Below the pieces are notes generated by a model, which was not told the origin of the DNA, did no database searches, and saw only the letters and a list, made by a program, of their open reading frames with translations. This document shows, piece by piece, positions 50,072 through 57,465 of a DNA stretch of 64,000 nt (position 1 is the stretch's first letter; the number at the start of each line of letters is the position of its first letter). Both the position numbers and the translations under genes were made by a program. Source of the stretch: CAIWTU01 sp035686205 (GTDB lineage Bacteria > Desulfobacterota > Desulfuromonadia > Geobacterales > Geobacteraceae); NCBI GenBank assembly GCA_035686205.1, contig DASRZQ010000173.1:1-64000 (forward strand). The letters run 5' to 3'.

Positions 50072-52879
50072 TTACTTCTTCTTCGGCGGTTCGGAAGTTA
50101 CATCCTGGCATACATAGCCCAGTGCCAGCGCGTCGGAACAGTCGAAGGCCTTCTTCGGCGAGTTGAGCGCAAAGAGGATCTTCTCGGGATATGCCGGGAG
50201 GTGGCGGATACGTACGCCGCAGGCGTCATCGATGGCGTTGATGACGGCGCAGTGAGGTGCGGTCAGCGGAAGCTCACCGACGCCGCCGGCGCCGAAGGCA
50301 CCGTGTTCACGGGGCTTGGTAACATAGACGACTTCCATTTTGTCGGGTATGTCATAGCAGTATGGGAAGCCCGCGCCGATCATGTTGGAGTGGGCCTTGA
50401 TCATCTCGAAGTCTTCGGTCAGCGCAAGACCGATACCCTGGGCCAGGCCGCCAAAGATCTGACCGTCAACAACCAGCTGGTTGGTGATGGTGCCGACGTC
50501 GGCGATGTGGGTCATGCCATAGCACAAAGCTTTGCCGGTGGTGATGTCGACTTCGACTTCCGCCAGGAACAGACCGTACATGTAAATGCAGAACGGGTTG
50601 CCCTTTCCGGTGTCGACGTCGCAAGGCGTACACGGAGTTGTCCAGGAGCCGTATATCTTGGTTTCGAGACCTTCCTTTTTCATTTCGTCATAGGTGCGAT
50701 AGGTGCCGTCGGCCTTCTTCATGGCCTTGAGCAGGTTCTCGCAGGAAACCCTGATGGCGTTGCCGGTAACGACGTTGTTGCGGCTGCCGCCGGACGGACC
50801 GCTGTTCGGGGTCATGCTTGTATCGTTCATGCAGAGGTGAATCTGTTCCGGCTTCAGACCCAGCGGTCTGAGGGCTTCGTGGGCGAATGCCAAAGTACCC
50901 ATGTCGGAACCCTGGCCGTGATCCTGCCAGCTGTTGCCTACCATTACTTCGTTGTTGGACAGCAGTTCAGCCCAGTTTTCCGATGAGTCGGGGCCGTCGA
51001 GGCCGCAGCCGTAGATGCCGAGGGAGACGCCGACGCCGCACTTCTTGGTATCGGTGCTTCTCAGTTTGGCGGTTTCTTTCGCTCTCTGGTACTTCGGACG
51101 GAGAGCTTCGAACTGCTCGGGGAATACGAACACTTCCGGGGTCTGCTGGGTCGGGGTGGTTGCTCCCGGACGGTAGCAGTTCAGTTCACGGATTTCGAAC
51201 GGGTCTTTTCCCATTTTTTTGGCCAGTTCGTCGACCAGGGACTCGGAGCAGAAGAACGCCTGGGGAGAACCATATGCGCGGAACGGTGCGCCCCAGCAGT
51301 GGTTCGTGCAGACGGTCCGGCCTTCACCGCGCATATTGGGGATGTCATAACCGGCGAAGCAGTACTGGTGGCCGCGCTGGGTAAGGAGGTCGCCGAACTC
51401 GGAGTATGGACCGTGGTCAACCGACCAGTCGGTTTCAGCGGCGATGAACTTGCCGTTCTTGTCGGCGGCCAGTCTGGCCTTGAACCAGAACGGGGAGCGT
51501 TTGCCGGTGTAGAATTGCAGCTGTGCCCAGGAGCAGGAGAGGTGAACCGGCTTGCCGTCGACCGCCATGGTGGCAACCGCGAGCAGAGCTTCGTTGGAAG
51601 GACAGAATTTGTAGCCGAAGGAGCTGCCGCAGGGGTTCTGAACGATGACCAGGTTTTCGAGCTCGACGCCGACACCCGGGGCGATCATGGCCTGGTGCAG
51701 CTGCAGGCAGATAGACTTGGTGTGGACGCAAACCTTGCCTTCATCATTGATGAACGAGAATCCGACGTCCGGCTCGATGGGCATCTGGGGTTGACGGCCG
51801 AGGTAGTACTCGCCTTCCACGACATAGGCGGCCTTGTCTATAATGGGCTTGGTTTCCTCGCCCTTGACCAGCTTCTGGGTGAAGTAGACGTTCGGTGTAC
51901 CGGGGTGAATCTCGATGGCGTCCGGAGCCATGGCGGCCGGCGCATTCATGTAGTGGGGCAACACTTCCAGGTCGAACTTGACCAGTTTAGCTGCTGCATC
52001 GGCATGCTCTTTGGTGTCGGCAATCGCGAGAGCGATGGCGTCCCCATACTGGAATACCTTCTCGTCGCAGAGAATCGGACGATCCCAACCGTCACCCTTG
52101 TTGGTGGGGAAGGTAATCAGACCGGTGATGCGGTTTTTGCCCTTGACGTCCTTGTGGGTAACGATCTTGACAACGCCCGGCGCCTTCTCGGCAGCCGAGG
52201 TATCGATTCCCTTGATGTTTGCATGGGCCACGTCGGCATATGCGATGGCGGCATGGAGAGTGCCTTCCGGAAGCTGGTCGGCCTTATCGTTGCCGAAGTC
52301 CCAGAGGCCGCAGGCCTTGGCGACGGATGTGGGACGAGGATAGCGTGTTCCGTATACCCTTCCGTCCGCCGGAGCTTTGTATTCAAGAGCGGATTCGGAC
52401 AGTTCGCCCCTGAGAACCTTTGCTGCATCCATAGCCGCGTCGACGATGGAGATGTAACCGGTGCAGCGGCAAGCATTCCTGTATTGCTGGAACCAGTCGC
52501 GAACATCCTGACGGGATGGGTTCGGGTTTGAGTCGAGGAGTGCCTTGATGGAGACGACGAACCCGGGGGTGCAGAAACCGCACTGGATCGCACCATGGAA
52601 GATGAGTGCCTTCTGGATGGGGTGCAAGTTGATCGGCGTGCCGATCCCCTCGGTGGTGGTAATCGTCGACCAGTTGTCGACCCGTTTCATTTTGGTGGTG
52701 CAGCTGCGAACGAGCTTGCCGTTCAGGATGACATTGCAGGCGCCGCATGTGCCGGTCGCGCATCCGACCTTGACACTGGTCAGGTGAAGCTGCTTCCGCA
52801 ACACGTCGGACAGGAGAGCTTCCTGGTCGACGATCAGATGTCTCTCGACACCGTTTACTTTAAGCATCTTCTTAATCAT
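50072..52879 (-). CDS. mop: Molybdenum aldehyde oxidoreductase (Mop-type, xanthine oxidase family)
   Basis: A 935-aa enzyme that oxidises aldehydes to carboxylic acids. The N-terminal [2Fe-2S] cluster ligands are C40, C45, C48 and C60, the second cluster C100, C103, C137 and C139, the same numbers I recall for the Desulfovibrio gigas enzyme. The Moco (MCD) domains follow with GPSGGSRNNVVTG and the catalytic Glu869 in GAGGVGE. It lacks an FAD domain. Compared with the 907-aa D. gigas protein, this one has about 28 extra residues at the C-terminus, including two cysteines and a KKK end. Strong GAGGAGG ribosome site. Codon use is more GC-restricted than in the accessory genes, as in highly expressed genes. 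Confidence 0.95.
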   Translation of the reverse strand: MIKKMLKVNGVERHLIVDQEALLSDVLRKQLHLTSVKVGCATGTCGACNVILNGKLVRSCTTKMKRVDNWSTITTTEGIGTPINLHPIQKALIFHGAIQCGFCTPGFVVSIKALLDSNPNPSRQDVRDWFQQYRNACRCTGYISIVDAAMDAAKVLRGELSESALEYKAPADGRVYGTRYPRPTSVAKACGLWDFGNDKADQLPEGTLHAAIAYADVAHANIKGIDTSAAEKAPGVVKIVTHKDVKGKNRITGLITFPTNKGDGWDRPILCDEKVFQYGDAIALAIADTKEHADAAAKLVKFDLEVLPHYMNAPAAMAPDAIEIHPGTPNVYFTQKLVKGEETKPIIDKAAYVVEGEYYLGRQPQMPIEPDVGFSFINDEGKVCVHTKSICLQLHQAMIAPGVGVELENLVIVQNPCGSSFGYKFCPSNEALLAVATMAVDGKPVHLSCSWAQLQFYTGKRSPFWFKARLAADKNGKFIAAETDWSVDHGPYSEFGDLLTQRGHQYCFAGYDIPNMRGEGRTVCTNHCWGAPFRAYGSPQAFFCSESLVDELAKKMGKDPFEIRELNCYRPGATTPTQQTPEVFVFPEQFEALRPKYQRAKETAKLRSTDTKKCGVGVSLGIYGCGLDGPDSSENWAELLSNNEVMVGNSWQDHGQGSDMGTLAFAHEALRPLGLKPEQIHLCMNDTSMTPNSGPSGGSRNNVVTGNAIRVSCENLLKAMKKADGTYRTYDEMKKEGLETKIYGSWTTPCTPCDVDTGKGNPFCIYMYGLFLAEVEVDITTGKALCYGMTHIADVGTITNQLVVDGQIFGGLAQGIGLALTEDFEMIKAHSNMIGAGFPYCYDIPDKMEVVYVTKPREHGAFGAGGVGELPLTAPHCAVINAIDDACGVRIRHLPAYPEKILFALNSPKKAFDCSDALALGYVCQDVTSEPPKKK

Positions 52880-53177
52880 ACGTTCTCCTCCTCTTTGGGT
52901 TATGTAACAGGGACTAAGCCCGGTTATCCGGTAAGGCTTCTTGAAAGCCCATCCGTGGTGTTAAGCCCTCTGTCCTCAACAGCTCGGCCAATGTTTGGGG
53001 GGGGCTGAGACTGAAGATAGAACTGGGGACTTAAATCAGACACTTCCTGTACTGGCCATCCTTCGCCGTTTCAATTTACAAGTTCATCAAACCTGCCTGT
53101 TGAAAAGAGCCCCCCACTCCGGTCCCTGACAATCGGGAATCGGAGCGGGAGAAAAGGGACTGACAAACCAGAGTGAA
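52880..53177 (-). promoter_or_regulatory. Leader of the aldehyde oxidoreductase gene with hairpins
   Basis: A 298-bp gap. At 53,108-53,155 a long stem (CCCCACTCCGGTCCC against GGGAATCGGAGCGGG) followed on the minus strand by CTCTTTTC could terminate the upstream MoeA-like transcript. Closer to the start, AAGCC/GGCTT with an inner CCGG/CCGG stem (about 52,917-52,942) makes a structured leader. A weak promoter, TTGAAA-N17-TACAGG, lies near 53,050-53,080. No copy of the ModE-like box or of the paired RNA element is present here. Confidence 0.45.
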
Positions 53178-54203
53178 TCATCCCTTGCCGAAACTGCAGT
53201 TGGGATACCTGCATTCGGGACATCCTTCACAAAAACCGCCATGACCCAGAGTTACTATGTCGGAGCGCGTTATTCTTTCGCCGGCCAGAATGCGCGGAAT
53301 TATAAGCTCGAAAATAGTCGCCTTGTGGTACATGGCACATCCGGGCAATCCCACGACAGGGATTTCGCCCAAGTAGGCCAGCATGAACATGGCACCCGGG
53401 AAAGTGGGGGACCCGTAAGTTACCACATCGGCCCCAGCCGCCCTGATGCCGGCCGGAGTCCGGTCATCAGGATCAACGGACATGCCTCCTGTCAATATGA
53501 TCATATCCGCGCCTTCATCACGCAGATCGTGGATTGCCTTCACAGTCATTTCCACTTTGTCCGGGACAAGGGTTTGCCTGATTACTTCGCTGCCCATTGA
53601 AGCGAATTTCGCCCGGACTACCGGCCCGAATTTGTCCTCGATTCGACCGTAGTAAATTTCGTTGCCTGTCGTGATCAATCCGACCTTGAAAGGATTGAAG
53701 GGTTTAATTTCTATGACGGGGTTCATCTCGGCGCAGATTTCTTCGACTTTGGAAATTTTCATTTCTTCGATGAAAAGTGGGATGATACGCGTGCCCGCAA
53801 CTGAATCTTCGGCTTTCACCTGGCGGTTTGAATGCAAGGTTGCAAGAACGATTTGCTCCATGGTGTTGATGCGATTGATAGCCTCAACATTTACCTTGAG
53901 CAATCCTTCAACGGCAGCCACCATTTTGACCTTGCCCTCGACGGGCTCGGTAAGCTTGATACCGTGTCCGGCCGCGGACTGCGCGATTCTCATTGCCGCG
54001 TCGTTTTCATGGACAAAACCGCTCGGCATATCCATCACATAAACATTATCTTTTCCGAGGCTCAGAAGCTTGTGAACATCCTCTTCCTTGATAACATGGC
54101 CTTTTTTGAATGCCCGTCCCTTGAATTCTCCGGGAGCAATGCGCGTTATATCGTGGAACAATACCCTGCCTACCGCTTCCTGAACTGGAATTGCCTTCAT
54201 CAT
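53178..54203 (-). CDS. MoeA/MogA-like molybdopterin-binding protein with Cys-rich tail
   Basis: A 341-aa protein. The N-terminal half resembles the MoeA substrate-binding region; the centre is the molybdopterin-binding domain with VGLITTGNEIYYGRI and MIILTGGMSVDPDDRTP. The C-terminus ends in a compact cysteine motif, GFCEGCPECRYPNCSFGKG, which full-length MoeA lacks and which could hold an Fe-S cluster or zinc. It may deliver or sense Moco. It is preceded by a ModE-like operator, a promoter and an attenuator-type RNA element (54,266-54,513). It lies directly upstream of the aldehyde oxidoreductase gene. Confidence 0.88.
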   Translation of the reverse strand: MMKAIPVQEAVGRVLFHDITRIAPGEFKGRAFKKGHVIKEEDVHKLLSLGKDNVYVMDMPSGFVHENDAAMRIAQSAAGHGIKLTEPVEGKVKMVAAVEGLLKVNVEAINRINTMEQIVLATLHSNRQVKAEDSVAGTRIIPLFIEEMKISKVEEICAEMNPVIEIKPFNPFKVGLITTGNEIYYGRIEDKFGPVVRAKFASMGSEVIRQTLVPDKVEMTVKAIHDLRDEGADMIILTGGMSVDPDDRTPAGIRAAGADVVTYGSPTFPGAMFMLAYLGEIPVVGLPGCAMYHKATIFELIIPRILAGERITRSDIVTLGHGGFCEGCPECRYPNCSFGKG

Positions 54204-54265
54204 GTAATTTTGCCCCTTTTCTTTTTCTGCATTTTTGTCACTGTTCTGTCAAACGGGCCGAAAAT

Positions 54266-54352
54266 AAAAAAACCCGCACCAATACTGAATAGTTTCAGTA
54301 TCAATGCGGGTTTCGTTAGGTCCGCCCAAGGCAGAGGACGAAATAAGCGCTT
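54266..54352 (-). promoter_or_regulatory. Leader RNA element 1: small hairpin plus intrinsic terminator (Moco-II candidate)
   Basis: Read on the minus strand: UCUGCC-UUG-GGCGGA forms a hairpin (plus coordinates about 54,321-54,335). Then comes a strong terminator with arms AACCCGCA (54305-54312 region, minus strand) and TGCGGGTT (54271-54278 region, minus strand), an inner ATACTGAA/TTCAGTAT stem, and a T-rich run. It ends about 63 bp before the MoeA-like ATG. A 49-base block is 43/49 identical to element 2 at 57,017-57,110. Layout fits transcription attenuation. The known Moco-II RNA motif of Deltaproteobacteria, upstream of molybdenum-domain genes, is a plausible identity. Confidence 0.65.
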
Positions 54353-54479
54353 GATTTTATTATTGATTTGTTTATTGAGCCCGTTTGAAAAGTTTAATCT
54401 TTAATGAACGGAAGCTCTGGCAGAGAAGTACTCTTGATTCAGGTTTAAAGGAACTTTACGGGCGAATGTCGTCAAGGGT

Positions 54480-54513
54480 AACGTTATCTAACATAATATA
54501 TAACGTTTTGCAA
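54480..54513 (-). promoter_or_regulatory. ModE-like operator 1 overlapping a promoter
   Basis: Perfect 8-bp arms AACGTTAT (54480-54487) and ATAACGTT (54500-54507) with a 12-bp spacer resemble ModE operators. On the minus strand TTGCAA (54513-54508) and TAGATA (54490-54485) are 17 bp apart, and the palindrome covers the spacer and -10 region. The promoter would drive the MoeA-like gene through leader element 1. Confidence 0.6.
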
Positions 54514-54657
54514 GAAAAAAAATACTGTTCTAAAAATTGCCAATTCATTTTCGAGGAAACGAAAATTCCACCCGACAAGTAAATTTTCTCTTGCACTTCA
54601 CGACTGATATGAGTTCCTGTTTTGACTATTCAATTCAGATACTTTTACTTTTTTGCA

Positions 54658-54960
54658 TCAGTCTCTGAATTGGCTTATCCTGACATTCCCTTCCGGGAAC
54701 TTGGCTATAATTTCAAGATTTCCGCCCATTGCCTCGATATACATCCGCAATGTACTGACATACATATCCGAGTTCCTTTCCATTTTTGAAAGGTTCGGTT
54801 GCTTTTTATTCATCGAGGCGGCCAGGTTCTGCTGGCTCAGGTTCCGGATCTGCCGAAGCTCGGACAGGGTCAATTCCCTGGGCGCTTTTCCGGATAATTT
54901 CTTGGCGATTCTGCTGGTTTTGAGTTGCACCCTGTAACTGTATTTTTTTGAACTTATCAT
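54658..54960 (-). CDS. XRE-type HTH protein, orphan antitoxin-like
   Basis: A 100-aa DNA-binding protein. The helix-turn-helix LTLSELRQIRNLSQQNLAASMNKKQPNLSKME is at about residues 30-62, followed by the conserved TLRMYIEAMGGNLEIIAKFP tail found in HigA-like antitoxins. The ATG at 54960 has AAGG upstream. The expected RelE/HigB-type toxin gene before it was not found, so it is an orphan or the toxin has been lost. It sits between the NifX-like gene and the molybdenum locus, so it could act as a local repressor. Confidence 0.8.
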   Translation of the reverse strand: MISSKKYSYRVQLKTSRIAKKLSGKAPRELTLSELRQIRNLSQQNLAASMNKKQPNLSKMERNSDMYVSTLRMYIEAMGGNLEIIAKFPEGNVRISQFRD

Positions 54961-55106
54961 GATAAACACCTTTTCGGGCATGTACTTCATGAACAGCCCG
55001 TGCGTTTGAATCATGCCTCATCACAAACCGGGTTGCCCCCGCAAAACAAAGCGTCTGCTTCCGGAAAGGTGGCGTAGTGCATTAAAACGGTCATAAATAT
55101 TCAAAT

Positions 55107-55517
55107 TCAATGGTCGTGACCATGATGGCTGCATCCATGTTCGGCATCCGCGCCCGAACACGTTCCTGCTTCCGCACTGGACTGAATTTGAAGTTCACAA
55201 AGTTCGTTTCCTCTGAAAAGTACGACATTTTCCCTGATCGATTCCGACTCCGCCTGATAAACCCTGAACCCGCCCATATTCAGCATTTCCAGCATGCCGT
55301 CTCCCAGACCGGCGGCTACTATTCCGTCCAGCTGTCTGTGGATAAGAGCTTTAAACGGATTGCAGCCGGCATGGGGAGCAAGGCTGTCGCAATTGTCGAC
55401 GGACTCCGACTTCTCGGTTTCGGTATCTACAATAACAAAAATCGGCGCGGAACCGAAGTGACCGAATACGGTCCCGTTAATCCCCTGGTCCGACGCAGTC
55501 GGAAAACAAATTTTCAT
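55107..55517 (-). CDS. NifX/NifB-type dinitrogenase cofactor-domain protein
   Basis: A 136-aa protein of the NifX-like (dinitrogenase iron-molybdenum cofactor biosynthesis) family. The N-terminus reads MKICFPTASDQG, with FGHFGSAPIFVIVD, and the fold continues to GGFRVYQA. A Cys/His-rich tail with CSGADAEHGCSHHGHDH may bind metal. GGAGG precedes ATG 55517. Outside nitrogen fixation such proteins carry iron-sulfur-molybdenum clusters or act in redox chaperoning. It is the last of the nitroreductase-DsrC group, next to a molybdenum cluster. Confidence 0.88.
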   Translation of the reverse strand: MKICFPTASDQGINGTVFGHFGSAPIFVIVDTETEKSESVDNCDSLAPHAGCNPFKALIHRQLDGIVAAGLGDGMLEMLNMGGFRVYQAESESIRENVVLFRGNELCELQIQSSAEAGTCSGADAEHGCSHHGHDH

Positions 55518-55687
55518 AACTAATTCCTCCATTTCAAAAGTAAAGGTAAATTCTATTTTTTCCCATGAACTGTCCATCAAAAGACCATAGCTCTTCCCGA
55601 CAAAGCTATAACGCCCCCGGTTGCCATGCGTTCCAAAGATTTGGTTTCCCCGCAAAAAGCTCCAGTCCCCATCCCTTCGAAAGCTTG

Positions 55688-56005
55688 TCACAGACACCCG
55701 GTCGGCTTCGGCAAACCGGCCAGCTTGCAGGCCCCCTTGGCCGGTCCCGATGGAAAGAGCGTTTCTATACGCTTCAAGTCCAGCCCCGTGTCCTTGCATA
55801 ATTTGCGGATCATGGGCGCAATCGTAAATCGTTGATAATACTCGCGGATATAGAGAATCACCTTCCAGTGATCGGAAGTCAATTCGGGAATATTTTCCAG
55901 TCTGGCAAATGCCCTGGCGACTTCTTCGCTCCATTCTTCCGGATTTGCAAGAAAACCGTCGTCATTGAGTTCTACGTCTCTGCCGTCCACCTTGAGAACT
56001 GACAT
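55688..56005 (-). CDS. DsrC/TusE-family sulfur-relay protein
   Basis: A 105-aa protein of the DsrC/TusE family. The domain opens with LNDDGFLANPEEWSEEVA and ends with the flexible arm KGACKLAGLPKPTGCL, holding both conserved cysteines (Cys93 and penultimate Cys104, ten residues between). Having both makes it DsrC-like, able to form an intramolecular disulfide or trisulfide, not a TusE with only the terminal cysteine. It carries sulfur to or from a partner. It lies 72 bp after the nitroreductase gene and 170 bp before the NifX-like gene. Confidence 0.93.
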   Translation of the reverse strand: MSVLKVDGRDVELNDDGFLANPEEWSEEVARAFARLENIPELTSDHWKVILYIREYYQRFTIAPMIRKLCKDTGLDLKRIETLFPSGPAKGACKLAGLPKPTGCL

Positions 56006-56077
56006 ATGCATAATCCGCCAACTATTGAAAATTTGCCTGCGTCATGCCGAACTTGGGTGCAACTTTGCCCAAACGGA

Positions 56078-56650
56078 CTAAAAGTAACTTACCTCAAAAG
56101 GCTTTCTCTTGTTCGGGTTCTCGGCAGAAGTTCGGGGGCCAGCCGGAAAGCCCAGGATAACCGGTGCGACCAGTTCGTAGTTTTTAGGAATACCCAGCTC
56201 CTTCATCGTTTCCGGCTCGCCAAAGATATTGTGGGCAAACCCGATCCAGCAACACCCCAAACCTGATTCCTCGGCAAGGAGATGCAGATTATAGGCGACC
56301 ATGCTGCAGTCATATACATGCCAGTAAGATTCCCTGTTGCCGTATATAATGATAAGAACCGGCGCATTGTAAAAAATATTGTATGTCGGATCTTTCATAT
56401 ATTCTACGTATTGCCGCATGTGCGGATTTTTGTCCAGATTTCTCAGCCAGTGTTCCTTGGCGGCATCCGAATACCTTTTCATCATGGACTTGTCCGTAAC
56501 GACTGCAAATCTCCAGGGCTGGTTGTTCGAACCGCTCGGGACCCATACCGCGTCATTTATGAGCGATTCAACTCTTTCTCCGGATATGGTCTCATCGCTG
56601 AAATCTCTGCAACTCCTGCGACCTTTTATGAGATTTTTTAGGATATCCAT
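56078..56650 (-). CDS. Nitroreductase-family flavoprotein
   Basis: A 190-aa FMN-binding oxidoreductase. The N-terminus RRSCRDFSDETISGE is the FMN phosphate site, followed by WVPSGSNNQPWRFAVV and the C-terminal ELVAPVILGFPAGP. The family reduces nitro groups, quinones or other electrophiles with NAD(P)H; some act in cofactor pathways. It is placed between a zinc-ribbon small protein and DsrC, so a redox job in sulfur or molybdenum handling is conceivable. The physiological substrate is unknown. Confidence 0.9.
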   Translation of the reverse strand: MDILKNLIKGRRSCRDFSDETISGERVESLINDAVWVPSGSNNQPWRFAVVTDKSMMKRYSDAAKEHWLRNLDKNPHMRQYVEYMKDPTYNIFYNAPVLIIIYGNRESYWHVYDCSMVAYNLHLLAEESGLGCCWIGFAHNIFGEPETMKELGIPKNYELVAPVILGFPAGPRTSAENPNKRKPFEVSYF

Positions 56651-56767
56651 GGATTCTCCTTTTGTTGATTTCCGAATCGTCGATTCAGGACATATCGTTA
56701 TCGTATCCTGAATCCCATGAGCTTAATTGAAATTCGGCAGAATGCCGATGTTTCAAAGGACCTTATG

Positions 56768-56938
56768 TCAATTTCCGTAAATATTGCTGAGAGTATAGGT
56801 CAGGCACTTCACGCATTGAAACTTGTATTGCCCAAGGTGGTGGAAGCAGAACCATGAACCGCATTTGGAACACTTTTTATTCAAATAGTATTCGGTATCA
56901 ATCTCTTTTCCGCATATTGCGCATTTCTCTAATGACAT
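56768..56938 (-). CDS. Short zinc-ribbon protein (56 aa)
   Basis: A 56-aa ORF with ATG at 56938 and GGAGA 8 bp upstream, ending TGA at 56768. It contains three CxxC pairs: CAIC (6-9), CSKC (23-26) and CVKC (42-45), plus Cys31 and a His pair right after it. This is enough for two zinc sites. No exact family is recognised. The nitroreductase follows after 117 bp. It is too short for standard ORF cut-offs, but the cysteine spacing and ribosome site make it convincing. Confidence 0.75.
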   Translation of the reverse strand: MSLEKCAICGKEIDTEYYLNKKCSKCGSWFCFHHLGQYKFQCVKCLTYTLSNIYGN

Positions 56939-57016
56939 AATTTTTCTCCATGTAATAAATTAATTTGACTACTATCAAAGAAAGACTTGGAATATCCTGG
57001 CCTTTCTGTAATATCA

Positions 57017-57110
57017 ATTAAAACAAAACCCACACTTATACTTATCATGTATCGTTAAGTATTAATGCGGGTTCCGTTAAGTCTGCGCAAGGCAGAGGAC
57101 GAAATTGGCG
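57017..57110 (-). promoter_or_regulatory. RNA element 2: small hairpin plus intrinsic terminator (Moco-II candidate)
   Basis: The minus-strand RNA has UCUGC-CUUGC-GCAGA as a small hairpin, then a terminator with arms at 57066-57073 and 57027-57034, an inner UACUUA/UAAGUA stem, and a U-rich tail. It matches element 1 (54,266-54,352) at 43 of 49 bases. A G-to-A change within the hairpin turns a U:G pair into U:A, which supports the fold. It lies between the YezD-like gene and the short zinc-ribbon gene, so it could control read-through into the nitroreductase-DsrC genes. Confidence 0.6.
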
Positions 57111-57152
57111 CTGAATGCTGCAATCGGTTTATCCTGTGGCCAGGATACTATA

Positions 57153-57431
57153 TCACTTAAATGTTTCGGTTTTTTCTATGTAGCTTATTCCGCCGTCCTT
57201 GAAACAAATCACAACTTTCCCGGAAAAATTCTCCTGAATGATGTTCAGCTCAGACAAGGTATCCGAAACCTTCTTTTTCCAGACGGAATTCGGCAACTTC
57301 ATATCAGTAACGACTTGCCTTCGCATGCTTACATCAGGCCTCTCTGCCAGCGATATCTGCTTATGGAAACCATTTCTGTTTCTTGTCATATGCACTTTTG
57401 ATACTTTCATGACCGCAACAAAAGAGAACAT
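57153..57431 (-). CDS. YezD-like (DUF2292-type) small protein
   Basis: A 92-aa protein whose C-terminal ~40 residues (SELNIIQENFSGKVVICFKD and onward to IEKTETFK) resemble the short YezD/DUF2292 family, where a glycine-valine strand, a D-G turn and a final I-E-x-T-E motif recur. The N-terminal half is basic. The ATG at 57431 is about 33 bp from the promoter at 57,471-57,499, whose operator is ModE-like. It is the first gene of the operon leading through RNA element 2. The family assignment is by eye and moderate. Confidence 0.55.
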   Translation of the reverse strand: MFSFVAVMKVSKVHMTRNRNGFHKQISLAERPDVSMRRQVVTDMKLPNSVWKKKVSDTLSELNIIQENFSGKVVICFKDGGISYIEKTETFK

Positions 57432-57465
57432 CGAACTTCTGCAGAACCATGGATCCCGTAACCTA

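Noticed and set aside
51299..52531. 410-aa plus-strand frame inside the aldehyde oxidoreductase gene
   Set aside because: Antisense shadow caused by strong codon bias; no domain and no start signal.
52980..53010. Possible sigma-54 promoter for the aldehyde oxidoreductase
   Set aside because: TTGG...TTGA on the minus strand has the GG element but not the GC at the correct -12 distance.
54385..54582. 65-aa plus-strand frame over operator 1
   Set aside because: No ribosome site and it lies across the regulatory region; better explained as chance.
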